Origin: Pseudomonadales bacterium
GTDB lineage: Bacteria; Pseudomonadota; Gammaproteobacteria; Pseudomonadales; Porticoccaceae
Length of the DNA: 64,000 nucleotides
Reading direction: 5' to 3'
NCBI GenBank assembly: GCA_024234435.1
Contig: JACKOF010000001.1
Location: forward strand, 1,550,001 to 1,614,000
The notes beneath the pieces were generated by a model. That model did no database searches and had not been told where the DNA came from. It saw only the letters and a program-made list of their open reading frames with translations. The position numbers and the translations under genes were made by a program. This document shows positions 15,802-23,877 of this stretch, in pieces (the first letter of the stretch is position 1; the number at the start of each line of letters is the position of its first letter).

Positions 15802-18800
15802 ATGACTATACGTGTCGCCATTCACCACAGAACTCATTACCAGTTTGATCGACTGGTTTCCGTAGCACCGCACACCTTGCGACTGCGCCCGGCACCACAT
15901 TCGCGTACACCAACGGTCAGCTATTCCCTGAAAGTGTTGCCAGAAAAACATTTCATCAACTGGCAACAGGACCCGTTCGGCAACTATCAGGCGCGATTGG
16001 TGTTTCCTGAAAAAACCCGCGAACTGTTTTTCGAAGTGGAAGTTGTCGCCGATATGACGGTGTATAACCCATTTGATTTTTTTGTTGAAAAATATGCGGA
16101 AAACTACCCTTTCGAATACGACAGCCAATTAAAAAAAGAGCTGTCACCCTACCTGAAAAAAGGCCATAAAAGCCGACTACTGACTAAATGGCTGGCGGAA
16201 ATTCCCAAAAAGAAAATGCCTACCAATGATTTTTTAGTCATGCTCAATCAACGTTTGGAGAAAGACATAGAATATTCGCTGCGCTTTGAGCCCGGCGTAC
16301 AAACCCCCCATCAAACGCTGAAACTGAGAAAAGGCTCCTGCCGCGATACTGGCTGGTTACTGGTACAAATTCTTCGTCATATGGGACTGGCTGCGCGGTT
16401 TGTTTCAGGCTATCTAGTGCAGCTAACGCCGGATGTCGAATCACTGGATGGACCTTCAGGTCCAAAACAGGACTTCACGGACTTGCACGCCTGGTGCGAG
16501 GTCTATCTGCCCGGTGCTGGCTGGGTTGGCCTGGACCCCACGTCAGGGCTGTTTGCGGCAGAAAGTCATATTCCCTTGGCATGCACTCCCGAACCGATTT
16601 CCGCAGCGCCCATCACGGGCGCAACGGATAAGTGCGAGGTCACGTTCAGCTATCTGAATGAAGTCACCCGTATTCATGAAGATCCGCGTGTTACCAAACC
16701 TTATGACGATGCTCAATGGGATTGCATACAGGCGCTTGGCAAAAAGATTGATCAGGCATTTCTTGAAAATGACGTGCGTCTCACGATGGGTGGCGAACCT
16801 ACTTTTGTCTCCATTGACGATATGGATTCAGCACAGTGGAATACCGACGCACTGGGTGAAGACAAGTTAAAGTTGGCCAAAAACTTATTACTTCGTCTGC
16901 GCGATCAGTTCGCCCCCAAAGGATTGCTGCACTACGGTCAGGGTAAGTGGTATCCGGGCGAAGAACTGCCCCGCTGGGCTCTGGGCTGCTTCTGGCGTAC
17001 CGATCAGCAACCCCTTTGGCACAAACCGGAACTGCTGGCACGTATCGATAAAGACTACGGCTTTGGCGTAACCGAGGCGGAATCCTTCGCCAATCGCCTG
17101 GCAAAACTAGCCGGTATTGATGACGATTACGTAAACCCGGCATATGAAGATACGCTCTACTACGTCTGGAAGGAAGAAAGTCTGCCCGTCGGAATTGATC
17201 CGATGAAGGCAGATCTGAAGGATGGTCTTGATCGCATGCGGCTTGCCCGTGTATTGCGGCATGGACTTAACAATCCATCAGGCTACGTGTTGCCTATTTC
17301 CTGGGATAACAAAAGTAACAACTGGCTCAGCTGCCGATGGCAGCTGCGCTCGGAGCGTGTGGTGCTAATTCCCGGGGACTCGCCAATGGGCCTGCGGCTA
17401 CCCCTCAATTCACTGCAACCCGCAACACCAGAGGAAGCAGAACCTCAGCGCGATCCGTTTGAATACCGCGAATTACTCAAACCTTCGTACCCACCTGTCG
17501 CACAGGGAGACCAGAGAAATAGCTCAAGCAGCTGGGGAAGCGTTATACAGCAACCCTTTGCCGATGCCAGGCATGATACCGAACAGAAGACATCGAAAAC
17601 CGGCAAGCACGCTCAAAAAGAACCGGCACGCTTTATCAGAACCTCCCTCTGCATCGAACCACGCAAAGGCAAGATCTATGTCTTTATTCCGCCGCTGGAA
17701 CACCTTGAGCACTATCTTGACTTGATCAATCTGATCGAGCGGACTGCTGATGAACTGAAGCTTCCGGTTGTCATTGAGGGCTACGAACCACCTCGTGATA
17801 ACCGACTGCAAAAGCTGCTGGTCACCCCGGACCCCGGCGTGATCGAAGTCAACATTCACCCGGCCAATAACTGGGACGAGCTGCAACACAACACGACCGT
17901 CCTTTACGAACAGGCACGTCTCAGTCGGCTGGGCACTGAAAAATTTATGCTCGACGGCCGCCACACCGGCACGGGTGGAGGCAATCACATCACCATAGGC
18001 GGCAATTCCCCGGCAGACAGCCCTCTATTGCGCCGCCCTGATTTAATCCGCAGCCTGGTGACTTACTGGCAGCACCACCCGGGCCTCTCGTACCTGTTCT
18101 CCGGTATGTTTATAGGGCCAACCAGCCAGGCACCGCGTGTCGATGAAGGCCGCGATGAAATGCTTTACGAGCTCGAAGTCGCTTTTCAACAAATGCCGGA
18201 CGGCATTGTCGATCAGCCCTGGCTGGTTGACCGGTTATTACGCAACTTATTGATTGATATCACCGGCAACACTCATCGCGCCGAATTCTGTATCGACAAG
18301 CTCTATTCTCCCGGTACGGCCAGCGGCCGCCAGGGAATTCTTGAATTTCGCGGTTTTGAAATGCCGCCACACTCGCAAATGGCACTGGTGCAAGCCTTAT
18401 TACTGCGAGCACTGGTTGCCCGATTCTGGAATGAGCCCTACACAAAACCTCTGGTACGCTGGGGAACCCTGCTACATGATCGTTTCATGATGCCTCATTA
18501 TGTCTGGAGCGATATACAGGACGTAGTTCAGGACCTCAACGAGCGCGGCTACCCCTTTGATATTAACTGGCTGGCACCATTTGAGGAGTTCCGTTTCCCT
18601 CATTATGGTCGCCTCGAGCTGGATGATATCCAGCTGGAACTGCGTTGGGCGATTGAGCCCTGGCATGTACTGGGGGAAGAGGTGAGCAGTTTTGGCACTG
18701 CGCGTTACGTGGACTCGTCTGTTGAGCGATTACAAATCAAGGTACAAGGGATTACCGAGGGCCGCTACCAGATTGCCTGTAATGGTCGCCGGGTACCACT

Positions 18801-19221
18801 GCGCCACACCGGGCGGAAAGGCGAAGCTGTTGCTGCAGTACGTTACAGAGCCTGGCAGCCACCTTCAGCCCTGCATCCAACCATTGGCATTCATGCGCCA
18901 CTGGTGTTCGACGTCATCGATACCTGGAGTGGTCGCGCTATTGGTGGCTGCACCTACCACGTTGCCCATGCGGGTGGCAGAAGCTACGAGACACTCCCGA
19001 TCAACGCTTTTGAAGCAGAGTCGCGGAGAGTCAACCGATTCTGGCAACATGGGCATACACCGGGACCACTGGAAAGCACACCAGAACTCGCCAGTATGGT
19101 CAGAAATTTCCTGCCGAATAAGTATCCGCCCAGACCTGCAAGTTTACCCGCTGAAGAATCCCCGGGAGAATACCCCCATACGCTGGACCTGCGCAGACAA
19201 CCATCCTTTCTCCAGGGGTAG
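15802..19221 (+). CDS. Large transglutaminase-like protein with DUF2126 domain
   Basis: 1139-residue cytoplasmic protein with no signal peptide. Residues about 1-270 form a bacterial transglutaminase-like unit: N-terminal beta domain (VAIHHRTHYQFDRLVS) and a papain-like core with Cys in GSCRDTGW (near 180), His in DLHAWCEVY (near 229) and Asp in GLDPTSG (near 245), so the triad is complete. The rest is the DUF2126 region, starting around LTMGGEPTFVSIDDMD and including RHTGTGGGNHITIGG near residue 730, a segment reminiscent of glutamine-synthetase-fold ligases. The protein probably cleaves or transfers amide bonds in the peptide product of the neighbouring ligases. Product unknown; domain call is firm. 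Confidence 0.9.
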   Translation: MTIRVAIHHRTHYQFDRLVSVAPHTLRLRPAPHSRTPTVSYSLKVLPEKHFINWQQDPFGNYQARLVFPEKTRELFFEVEVVADMTVYNPFDFFVEKYAENYPFEYDSQLKKELSPYLKKGHKSRLLTKWLAEIPKKKMPTNDFLVMLNQRLEKDIEYSLRFEPGVQTPHQTLKLRKGSCRDTGWLLVQILRHMGLAARFVSGYLVQLTPDVESLDGPSGPKQDFTDLHAWCEVYLPGAGWVGLDPTSGLFAAESHIPLACTPEPISAAPITGATDKCEVTFSYLNEVTRIHEDPRVTKPYDDAQWDCIQALGKKIDQAFLENDVRLTMGGEPTFVSIDDMDSAQWNTDALGEDKLKLAKNLLLRLRDQFAPKGLLHYGQGKWYPGEELPRWALGCFWRTDQQPLWHKPELLARIDKDYGFGVTEAESFANRLAKLAGIDDDYVNPAYEDTLYYVWKEESLPVGIDPMKADLKDGLDRMRLARVLRHGLNNPSGYVLPISWDNKSNNWLSCRWQLRSERVVLIPGDSPMGLRLPLNSLQPATPEEAEPQRDPFEYRELLKPSYPPVAQGDQRNSSSSWGSVIQQPFADARHDTEQKTSKTGKHAQKEPARFIRTSLCIEPRKGKIYVFIPPLEHLEHYLDLINLIERTADELKLPVVIEGYEPPRDNRLQKLLVTPDPGVIEVNIHPANNWDELQHNTTVLYEQARLSRLGTEKFMLDGRHTGTGGGNHITIGGNSPADSPLLRRPDLIRSLVTYWQHHPGLSYLFSGMFIGPTSQAPRVDEGRDEMLYELEVAFQQMPDGIVDQPWLVDRLLRNLLIDITGNTHRAEFCIDKLYSPGTASGRQGILEFRGFEMPPHSQMALVQALLLRALVARFWNEPYTKPLVRWGTLLHDRFMMPHYVWSDIQDVVQDLNERGYPFDINWLAPFEEFRFPHYGRLELDDIQLELRWAIEPWHVLGEEVSSFGTARYVDSSVERLQIKVQGITEGRYQIACNGRRVPLRHTGRKGEAVAAVRYRAWQPPSALHPTIGIHAPLVFDVIDTWSGRAIGGCTYHVAHAGGRSYETLPINAFEAESRRVNRFWQHGHTPGPLESTPELASMVRNFLPNKYPPRPASLPAEESPGEYPHTLDLRRQPSFLQG

Positions 19222-19227
19222 CCACCA

Positions 19228-19267
19228 CCACTTGATTCCTGGCAAGTGACAAACAGGAATCAAGTGG
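19228..19267. repeat. Perfect 14-bp inverted repeat between two cluster genes
   Basis: CCACTTGATTCCTG (19228-19241) and CAGGAATCAAGTGG (19254-19267) are exact reverse complements around a 12-base loop. It lies 7 bases after the stop of the large transglutaminase gene and 60 bases before the next start. No T-run follows, so it is not a standard terminator; mRNA stabilisation, partial attenuation or a protein site are possible. Confidence 0.6.
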
Positions 19268-19327
19268 ACATAATGCGAGGCGGCACCAGCCATAATATAC
19301 GCTACGCATTGATTAGAGTTATCAAAT

Positions 19328-21889
19328 TTGTCTGAAACCACTTCCTCTTCACGCACGCCCACCGATAGTTTTCTCGACTATTCTCCCCGTGCTGATCGCA
19401 TTGATGAAGCCATTGACAAAAATGGTCAAGTGCATGCGTCCTGGCAGTATCTGCTAACCAGCTTGTCGGGGTTAGGGGCGGAGGAGTTATCCCATCGTCA
19501 GAAAAAAGCACTGCGTATACTTCGAGACGACGGGGCAAGCTACAACGTTTATGACCAATCCAGCAAAGACAGCACCTGGCTGCTGGACCTTATTCCCTTT
19601 CTGATTGATTCCACAGAGTGGCTCCAAATCGAAGCCGGCTTACAGGAACGGTCAGAGCTGTTCAACCTGATACTGAAAGACCTTTACAGCGAACGGGAAC
19701 TGATTACCCGGGGTATTATTCCCCCGGAACTGGTTTTCGGTCACAAAAGCTTTTTACGCAATTGCCAGAACATCAAACTCCCGGGAGAACATCAGCTCAT
19801 TGTTCATGCGGCTGACATGATTCGCCAACCTGATGGCAATATGTGTCTGCTCGCTGACCGCACCCAGGCGCCCAGTGGCGCTGGCTACGCCCTTGAAAAT
19901 CGCACGGTGATGAGCCGGGTTCTGCCAAGTTTGTTTCGAGACTCCCATGTCCATCGCCTGGCCAACTATTTTCAGCTGCTTCGACAAAAGCTGATTAATC
20001 TCGCGCCCTCCGTCGCTATCCCTCGGATTGTTATATTGACTCCTGGCTCATATAACGAAACTTACTTTGAGCACTCGTATCTCGCCGACTACCTGGGCTT
20101 TAATCTGGTACAGAGCGGCGATTTGATGGTAAAAAATGGTTATGTCTGGCTAAAATCACTGGATGGCCTGAGTCGAGTGGATGTCATACTGCGCCGGGTA
20201 GATGACTATTTTTGCGATCCGGTTGAGCTAAAGGGTGATTCACAACTGGGAATTCCAGGGCTCGTTGAAGTCGCTCGCCGGGGTAATGTCGCCATCGCAA
20301 ACCCCTTGGGCTCCGGTATTCTGGAAAACCCTGCGTTGCTAAGATTTCTGCCACAAATCGCCCGCCACTTTCTCGGTCGCGAATTGAGACTCAAGTCAGT
20401 GGAGACCTGGTGGTGCGGTTTGCAGGAAGACTACAACCATGTACTTGAGAATTTCGAACACATGGTGGTCAAAAGTGTTTTTCGTTCACCCAGTGTTCGC
20501 AGTATTGTCGTTTCGGAACTGCAAGAGAAAGAACGCAGCAAGCTGCTGGAATCAATTGCCAGACAACCCTCCCTGTACGTCGCCCAAAGAAAGCTGATTC
20601 CCTCCAATACCCCGGTATTTAACGGCAATCAGCTGGTTTCTCGCCCGGCTTTGCTGCGCACTTATTCCGTTGCTTCCAGTTCATCCTACCAGGTGATGCC
20701 CGGCGGGCTTACTCGCGCAGCAAACAGTGAAAATAGTTCCCTGATCTCCAACCAGCTTGGTTCAATGAGTAAAGACACTTGGGTGTTGGCTTCCGAACCC
20801 GAGAAACAGACCTCTCTCCGCCCGCAGGGCTCAACTGAAGCCTTTCTGCCGGAAGACAATGTATTACCTCGAAGAGTTGTGGAAAACCTGTTCTGGATGG
20901 GTCGATACGCAGAACGGGCCGAGAGCTCGTTGCGTCTTATCCGTATGGCCCTGCTACAACTGAACAATACAACTATTTCCACAACTGCGCGTGATATATT
21001 GCTGCAGGCCGTCACTCAGGTTACCGCGACCTATCCCGGTTTTGTCAACAGTGACAAACTCCAGAGTCACCCGGAAGAAGAACTACTATCAATTATTCTG
21101 GATCAAGAACGAACCGGCAGTGTCAGTTACTGTATTCAGTCCATGCTGACTTGTGCAGAAGAAGCCAAGGGCTTGATGTCAACCGACAGTCAACGGGTGA
21201 TTAATGATATTCGCGACCAGCTTTCAGCCATAAAAATTGAGCTGGAGAGCAACGTCTTATCGGCCCCCGCCGAAGCACTGAACCCGCTGGTATCCAGTAT
21301 GTTGGCCCTTTCTGGCATTATTCAAGGCAGCATGATTCGCGATATTGGCTGGCGTTTTCTCGACATGGGTCAACGCATCGAAAGCACTTTGTTTACCAGT
21401 AATTTACTCCGCTCAACCATGCAAATACAGCTACAGGAACAAGATGAAGCAGTGGTGCTCGAATCACTGTTAATGATGATGGAAGGCCTGATAGCCTACC
21501 GCCACCGCTATCAGGGGGCATTGAATACCCGGAATTCGCTGGAACTGATCTTGCTGGATGTCTCCAATCCCAGGTCTGTGCTTTATCAACTAAACGCTCT
21601 TGAACAACACTTGAACAATCTTCCACTGGCGCCTCACAACAAAGAACTGCAAGGAGAGCGTCGCTGCGTTGCAGAGGCACTCAGTATCATTCGCCTGACC
21701 CGGCTTGGAGATCTGACTCAGAGTGATGGTTCTTGTGATACTCCTGGCCACAAACGGGCCAACCTGGATCAGTTGCTTAGTCGACTGCACTACCTGCTCA
21801 CTGAGTCTTCAAGCTTGCTCAGTGAACGCTTCTTTGAAAAAAGTCAGGGACCAAGACAGTTGGTCGACCAGAACTGGAACTTCGAATAA
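19328..21889 (+). CDS. Fused ATP-grasp/alpha-E protein with degenerate ATP-grasp motifs
   Basis: 853 residues, apparently starting at TTG 19328 since the open frame has no ATG before the conserved region. Residues about 1-480 align with the circularly permuted ATP-grasp protein at 13375 (for example IVILTPGSYNETYFEHSYLA, and the C-terminal SSYQVMPGGLTRAAN), and residues about 510-853 with alpha-E (VVENLFWMGRYAERAESSL). Compared with the first copy, two active-site segments are lost: LEDNLRVPSG is LADRTQAPSG and the glycine-rich SGGYGIMVG is PSVRSIVVS. The domain may therefore be a non-catalytic partner or scaffold for the active copy. The stop overlaps the next ATG by one base (TAATG). Confidence 0.88.
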   Translation: MSETTSSSRTPTDSFLDYSPRADRIDEAIDKNGQVHASWQYLLTSLSGLGAEELSHRQKKALRILRDDGASYNVYDQSSKDSTWLLDLIPFLIDSTEWLQIEAGLQERSELFNLILKDLYSERELITRGIIPPELVFGHKSFLRNCQNIKLPGEHQLIVHAADMIRQPDGNMCLLADRTQAPSGAGYALENRTVMSRVLPSLFRDSHVHRLANYFQLLRQKLINLAPSVAIPRIVILTPGSYNETYFEHSYLADYLGFNLVQSGDLMVKNGYVWLKSLDGLSRVDVILRRVDDYFCDPVELKGDSQLGIPGLVEVARRGNVAIANPLGSGILENPALLRFLPQIARHFLGRELRLKSVETWWCGLQEDYNHVLENFEHMVVKSVFRSPSVRSIVVSELQEKERSKLLESIARQPSLYVAQRKLIPSNTPVFNGNQLVSRPALLRTYSVASSSSYQVMPGGLTRAANSENSSLISNQLGSMSKDTWVLASEPEKQTSLRPQGSTEAFLPEDNVLPRRVVENLFWMGRYAERAESSLRLIRMALLQLNNTTISTTARDILLQAVTQVTATYPGFVNSDKLQSHPEEELLSIILDQERTGSVSYCIQSMLTCAEEAKGLMSTDSQRVINDIRDQLSAIKIELESNVLSAPAEALNPLVSSMLALSGIIQGSMIRDIGWRFLDMGQRIESTLFTSNLLRSTMQIQLQEQDEAVVLESLLMMMEGLIAYRHRYQGALNTRNSLELILLDVSNPRSVLYQLNALEQHLNNLPLAPHNKELQGERRCVAEALSIIRLTRLGDLTQSDGSCDTPGHKRANLDQLLSRLHYLLTESSSLLSERFFEKSQGPRQLVDQNWNFE

Positions 21890-22767
21890 TGCGTTACAAG
21901 GTCACTCACACGACTAATTACAGTTACGCCGAGCCTGTCAGCCAGTGCCTCAATACCGCCTATATACTGCCACGTAATACCTTGTCACAGAGTTGCATTC
22001 ACAGTGAACTGATTATTAACCCTGTGCCGGTCTCAACAGATGAACGACTGGATTATTTTGGCAACCGTTGCTGCTATTTCACTATTGAGCAAGGGCACAG
22101 CGCCATGACCGTCACCTCCACTAACCTGGTGGAGGTAACCCCATCAAATGACTGGTCCGGCCTCGATTTTGGCAGCACCTGCGCCCAGGTAACAGACATG
22201 CTGAAAACCTCCAGCGATCCCAAGATACTACTGGCCAGAGAATTCCTACTGGACTCGCCAACTATCAGCCGCACCGAACAACTGAGGGACTACGCCGCAC
22301 CCTTATTTTCCAGCTCCCGGCCTTTTTTATCTGCCGTTCGCGACCTCAATCAACAGATCCATACAGATTTCACCTACGATCCGCACTTCTCTGACGTCAG
22401 CACACCACTAAGCGAAGTCTTCGAGCACCGAAAGGGCGTATGCCAGGACTTTGCCCACCTCGCTATCGGATGTCTCCGCTCACTGGGATATCCTGCCCGC
22501 TATGTGTCAGGGTATATCGAAACGTTGCCACCTCCGGGACAGGAAAAACTGGTAGGCACAGATGCGACCCACGCCTGGTTCTCGGTATTTTCTCCCAGTG
22601 AAGGCTGGTTTGACCTTGACCCCACCAACAATACAGCCACTAATGAACAGCACATTGTGACGGCCTGGGGTCGGGATTACACTGATGTCGCCCCACTAAG
22701 GGGTGTTATCTTTGGAGGAGGCGAGCAGCATACACTCGATGTTTCTGTGGACGTGCGCCGGGTTTAA
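21889..22767 (+). CDS. Transglutaminase-like cysteine peptidase family protein
   Basis: 292-residue protein with an N-terminal bacterial transglutaminase beta domain (MRYKVTHTTNYSYAEPVSQC) and a transglutaminase core. Catalytic residues are visible: Cys in HRKGVCQDFAHLA (near 185), His in DATHAWFSVF (near 228) and Asp in FDLDPTNN (near 244). No signal peptide. It is the small stand-alone counterpart of the transglutaminase half of the 1139-residue protein upstream and closes the plus-strand cluster. Likely acts on amide bonds in the cluster's peptide product; substrate unknown. Confidence 0.92.
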   Translation: MRYKVTHTTNYSYAEPVSQCLNTAYILPRNTLSQSCIHSELIINPVPVSTDERLDYFGNRCCYFTIEQGHSAMTVTSTNLVEVTPSNDWSGLDFGSTCAQVTDMLKTSSDPKILLAREFLLDSPTISRTEQLRDYAAPLFSSSRPFLSAVRDLNQQIHTDFTYDPHFSDVSTPLSEVFEHRKGVCQDFAHLAIGCLRSLGYPARYVSGYIETLPPPGQEKLVGTDATHAWFSVFSPSEGWFDLDPTNNTATNEQHIVTAWGRDYTDVAPLRGVIFGGGEQHTLDVSVDVRRV

Positions 22768-22777
22768 TCACTTTGAT

Positions 22778-23446
22778 TCAAACCGTCAGTGCCAAAATAC
22801 GACTAATGTGAGACAACGGACGTCCAGACTCCTGTTGAAGCTGATTAAACACCCCCTGAACCCGCGATAAATCTTTTTTAGAGTTGGTGCTGAACTTATC
22901 TGTTAACCCGTGATGAGTTAGCGCAGCTTTAACGTCATCAGTCAGAATAAAGGTGTCTTTACCCATTAGGCGCAAAAAAGAGGGCCCTGAATTACCACCC
23001 AACCGGGAAGCGCGCTTTTTCAAAAAAGCCCAAAGCCCCACAATATCCTGCTCTGACCACTCCGCCACCATTTTCGCCATGCTGCCGAACTCCCGCTGCA
23101 TATCCAGCACAAAAACAGCATTATCACGCACAGAGCGAATTTTAGTGGCATTGCGAACAATTCGCTTGTCCTGGCAGAGCTCTTCCAGCTTTTCATCAGA
23201 GAAGTGCGCGACTGCAAGCGGATTAAACCCTGAAAACACCTCTTCAAATTGGGGCCACTTACTATCAATCACCTTCCATGAAAAACCCGCCCTGAAGACA
23301 CAACGGGTCATCGCCGAGAGATAGCGGCTGTCATCTGCACCCTGCAACTGCTGTACCGTTTTCACTTCCGGTAATACCGCTTCAACATCAGCCAAACTGC
23401 CTTTATTTCTCACTGCAAGTGTTAACAGCCTCTCAAAACTCTCCAT
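22778..23446 (-). CDS. Tag-family 3-methyladenine DNA glycosylase-like protein
   Basis: 222-residue protein resembling DNA-3-methyladenine glycosylase I (Tag, HhH-GPD superfamily). Supporting segments are CVFRAGFSWKVIDSKWPQFE (Tag has FQAGLSWxxVLxKR), FNPLAVAHFSDEKLEELCQD, and RIVRNATKIRSVRDNA. The C-terminal part (FLRLMGKDTFILTDDVKAAL) would form the helix-hairpin-helix. The zinc-binding Cys/His set of E. coli Tag is not obvious, so activity may differ. Probable role: base excision repair of alkylated DNA. Convergent with the transglutaminase cluster, 10 bases between the stops; the twin small-RNA repeats start just upstream of its ATG. Confidence 0.75.
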   Translation of the reverse strand: MESFERLLTLAVRNKGSLADVEAVLPEVKTVQQLQGADDSRYLSAMTRCVFRAGFSWKVIDSKWPQFEEVFSGFNPLAVAHFSDEKLEELCQDKRIVRNATKIRSVRDNAVFVLDMQREFGSMAKMVAEWSEQDIVGLWAFLKKRASRLGGNSGPSFLRLMGKDTFILTDDVKAALTHHGLTDKFSTNSKKDLSRVQGVFNQLQQESGRPLSHISRILALTV

Positions 23447-23514
23447 TTTTCACCCCACCCGACCACTCAACCAAAACTAATTGAGGATTAGTTAACATTT
23501 TTTTATGAATTTGA

Positions 23515-23543
23515 GGAACAAACTGATTCCACTCTAGTCATAC
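23515..23543 (+). promoter_or_regulatory. ECF-sigma-like promoter of small RNA copy 1
   Basis: GGAACA (23515-23520), 17 bases, then TCATAC (23538-23543), preceded by an AT-rich block. The arrangement resembles RpoE/AlgU promoters (GGAACTT then TCAAA/TCTGA). The same elements with identical spacing precede copy 2, while an overlapping TTGAGG has different spacing in the two copies, which favours the GGAAC reading. Inferred. Confidence 0.45.
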
Positions 23544-23546
23544 ATA

Positions 23547-23609
23547 CCAGATCAAGTAATTGATTCCCCTCCTCTAGATAATTTCAGGCGCTTTAAGCGC
23601 CTTTTTTTT
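23547..23609 (+). ncRNA. Predicted small RNA, copy 1
   Basis: Predicted transcript of about 60 nt; its 5' end is approximate. Order of elements: hairpin ATCAA-GTAA-TTGAT (23551-23564, GNRA tetraloop); unpaired UCCCCUCCUCU (23565-23575), complementary to Shine-Dalgarno sequences; and terminator stem AGGCGCT-TTA-AGCGCCT (23586-23602) followed by eight T. Compared with copy 2, most transcript differences keep the structure: GTAA versus GTGA in the tetraloop, an A-U versus G-C outer terminator pair, and a loop base. One further change lies at the approximate 5' end. A short C-rich segment next to the terminator is typical of RNAs that block ribosome binding. No known family recognised. Confidence 0.7.
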
Positions 23610-23671
23610 GCCTCACCCAACCACTCCATGAAAACAAATTAAGAATTAGTTAACATTTTTTCACATTTGAG

Positions 23672-23700
23672 GGAACAAACTGATTTCACTCTGGTCATAC
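23672..23700 (+). promoter_or_regulatory. ECF-sigma-like promoter of small RNA copy 2
   Basis: GGAACA (23672-23677), 17 bases, then TCATAC (23695-23700), the same boxes and spacing as copy 1. The spacer differs at a few positions while the boxes are unchanged, as expected for a maintained promoter. Sigma factor identity is inferred from resemblance only. Confidence 0.45.
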
Positions 23701-23703
23701 TTA

Positions 23704-23767
23704 CCAGATCAAGTGATTGATTCCCCTCCTCTAGATAATTTCGGGCGCTTTTAGCGCCCTTTTTTTT
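23704..23767 (+). ncRNA. Predicted small RNA, copy 2
   Basis: Sister of the RNA at 23547-23609. Hairpin ATCAA-GTGA-TTGAT (23708-23721), identical C-rich segment (23722-23732), then GGGCGCT-TTT-AGCGCCC (23743-23759) and a T-run. The outer terminator pair is G-C where copy 1 has A-U, a compensatory double change. The C-rich segment and the linker CTAGATAATTTC are identical in both. Likely made from its own promoter, so dosage or condition-specific sibling RNAs are possible. Confidence 0.7.
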
Positions 23768-23813
23768 GCCTGCTCGTTGGCGTTTATAACCAGATTCCAA
23801 CTTAAGCTCAAGT

Positions 23814-23849
23814 AAAAACCCCGCGGTTAACCTTATGTTAACCGCGGGG
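23814..23849 (-). terminator. Intrinsic terminator of the TonB receptor gene
   Basis: On the minus strand CCCCGCGGTTAAC, loop ATAAG and GTTAACCGCGGGG form a perfect 13-bp stem followed by TTTTT. It lies about 29 bases after the stop of the receptor gene at 23878. Confidence 0.9.
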
Positions 23850-23877
23850 CTAGTGAGACCCGAAAACAAAGAACAAA

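Larger units (their letters stand above)
23449..23770 (+). repeat. Tandem 157-bp direct repeat carrying twin small-RNA genes
   Basis: Two imperfect copies in tandem, about 23449-23611 and 23607-23770. Matching landmarks (promoter-like boxes, hairpin, C-rich segment, terminator) are each 157 bases apart. Shared blocks include ATTAGTTAACATTTTTT, ACCAGATCAAGT and TTGATTCCCCTCCTCTAGAT. Similarity is lowest at the upstream edge and highest over the predicted transcripts. The repeat fills the gap between the Tag-like gene and the TonB receptor terminator. No protein-coding capacity is apparent. Confidence 0.85.

Noticed and set aside
23511..23540. Sigma-70 promoter reading TTGAGG as -35 for the small RNAs
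   Set aside because: Spacing to a -10 differs between the two copies because of an inserted G, while GGAACA/TCATAC keep identical spacing; the ECF-like reading is preferred but not proven.
23449..23770. CRISPR-like array
   Set aside because: Only two long tandem copies without unique spacers of regular length; they carry promoters and terminators instead.
23639..23869. 76-codon minus-strand open frame across small RNA copy 2
   Set aside because: It spans the terminator of the TonB gene and the RNA repeat; translation is low-complexity and not conserved in copy 1.
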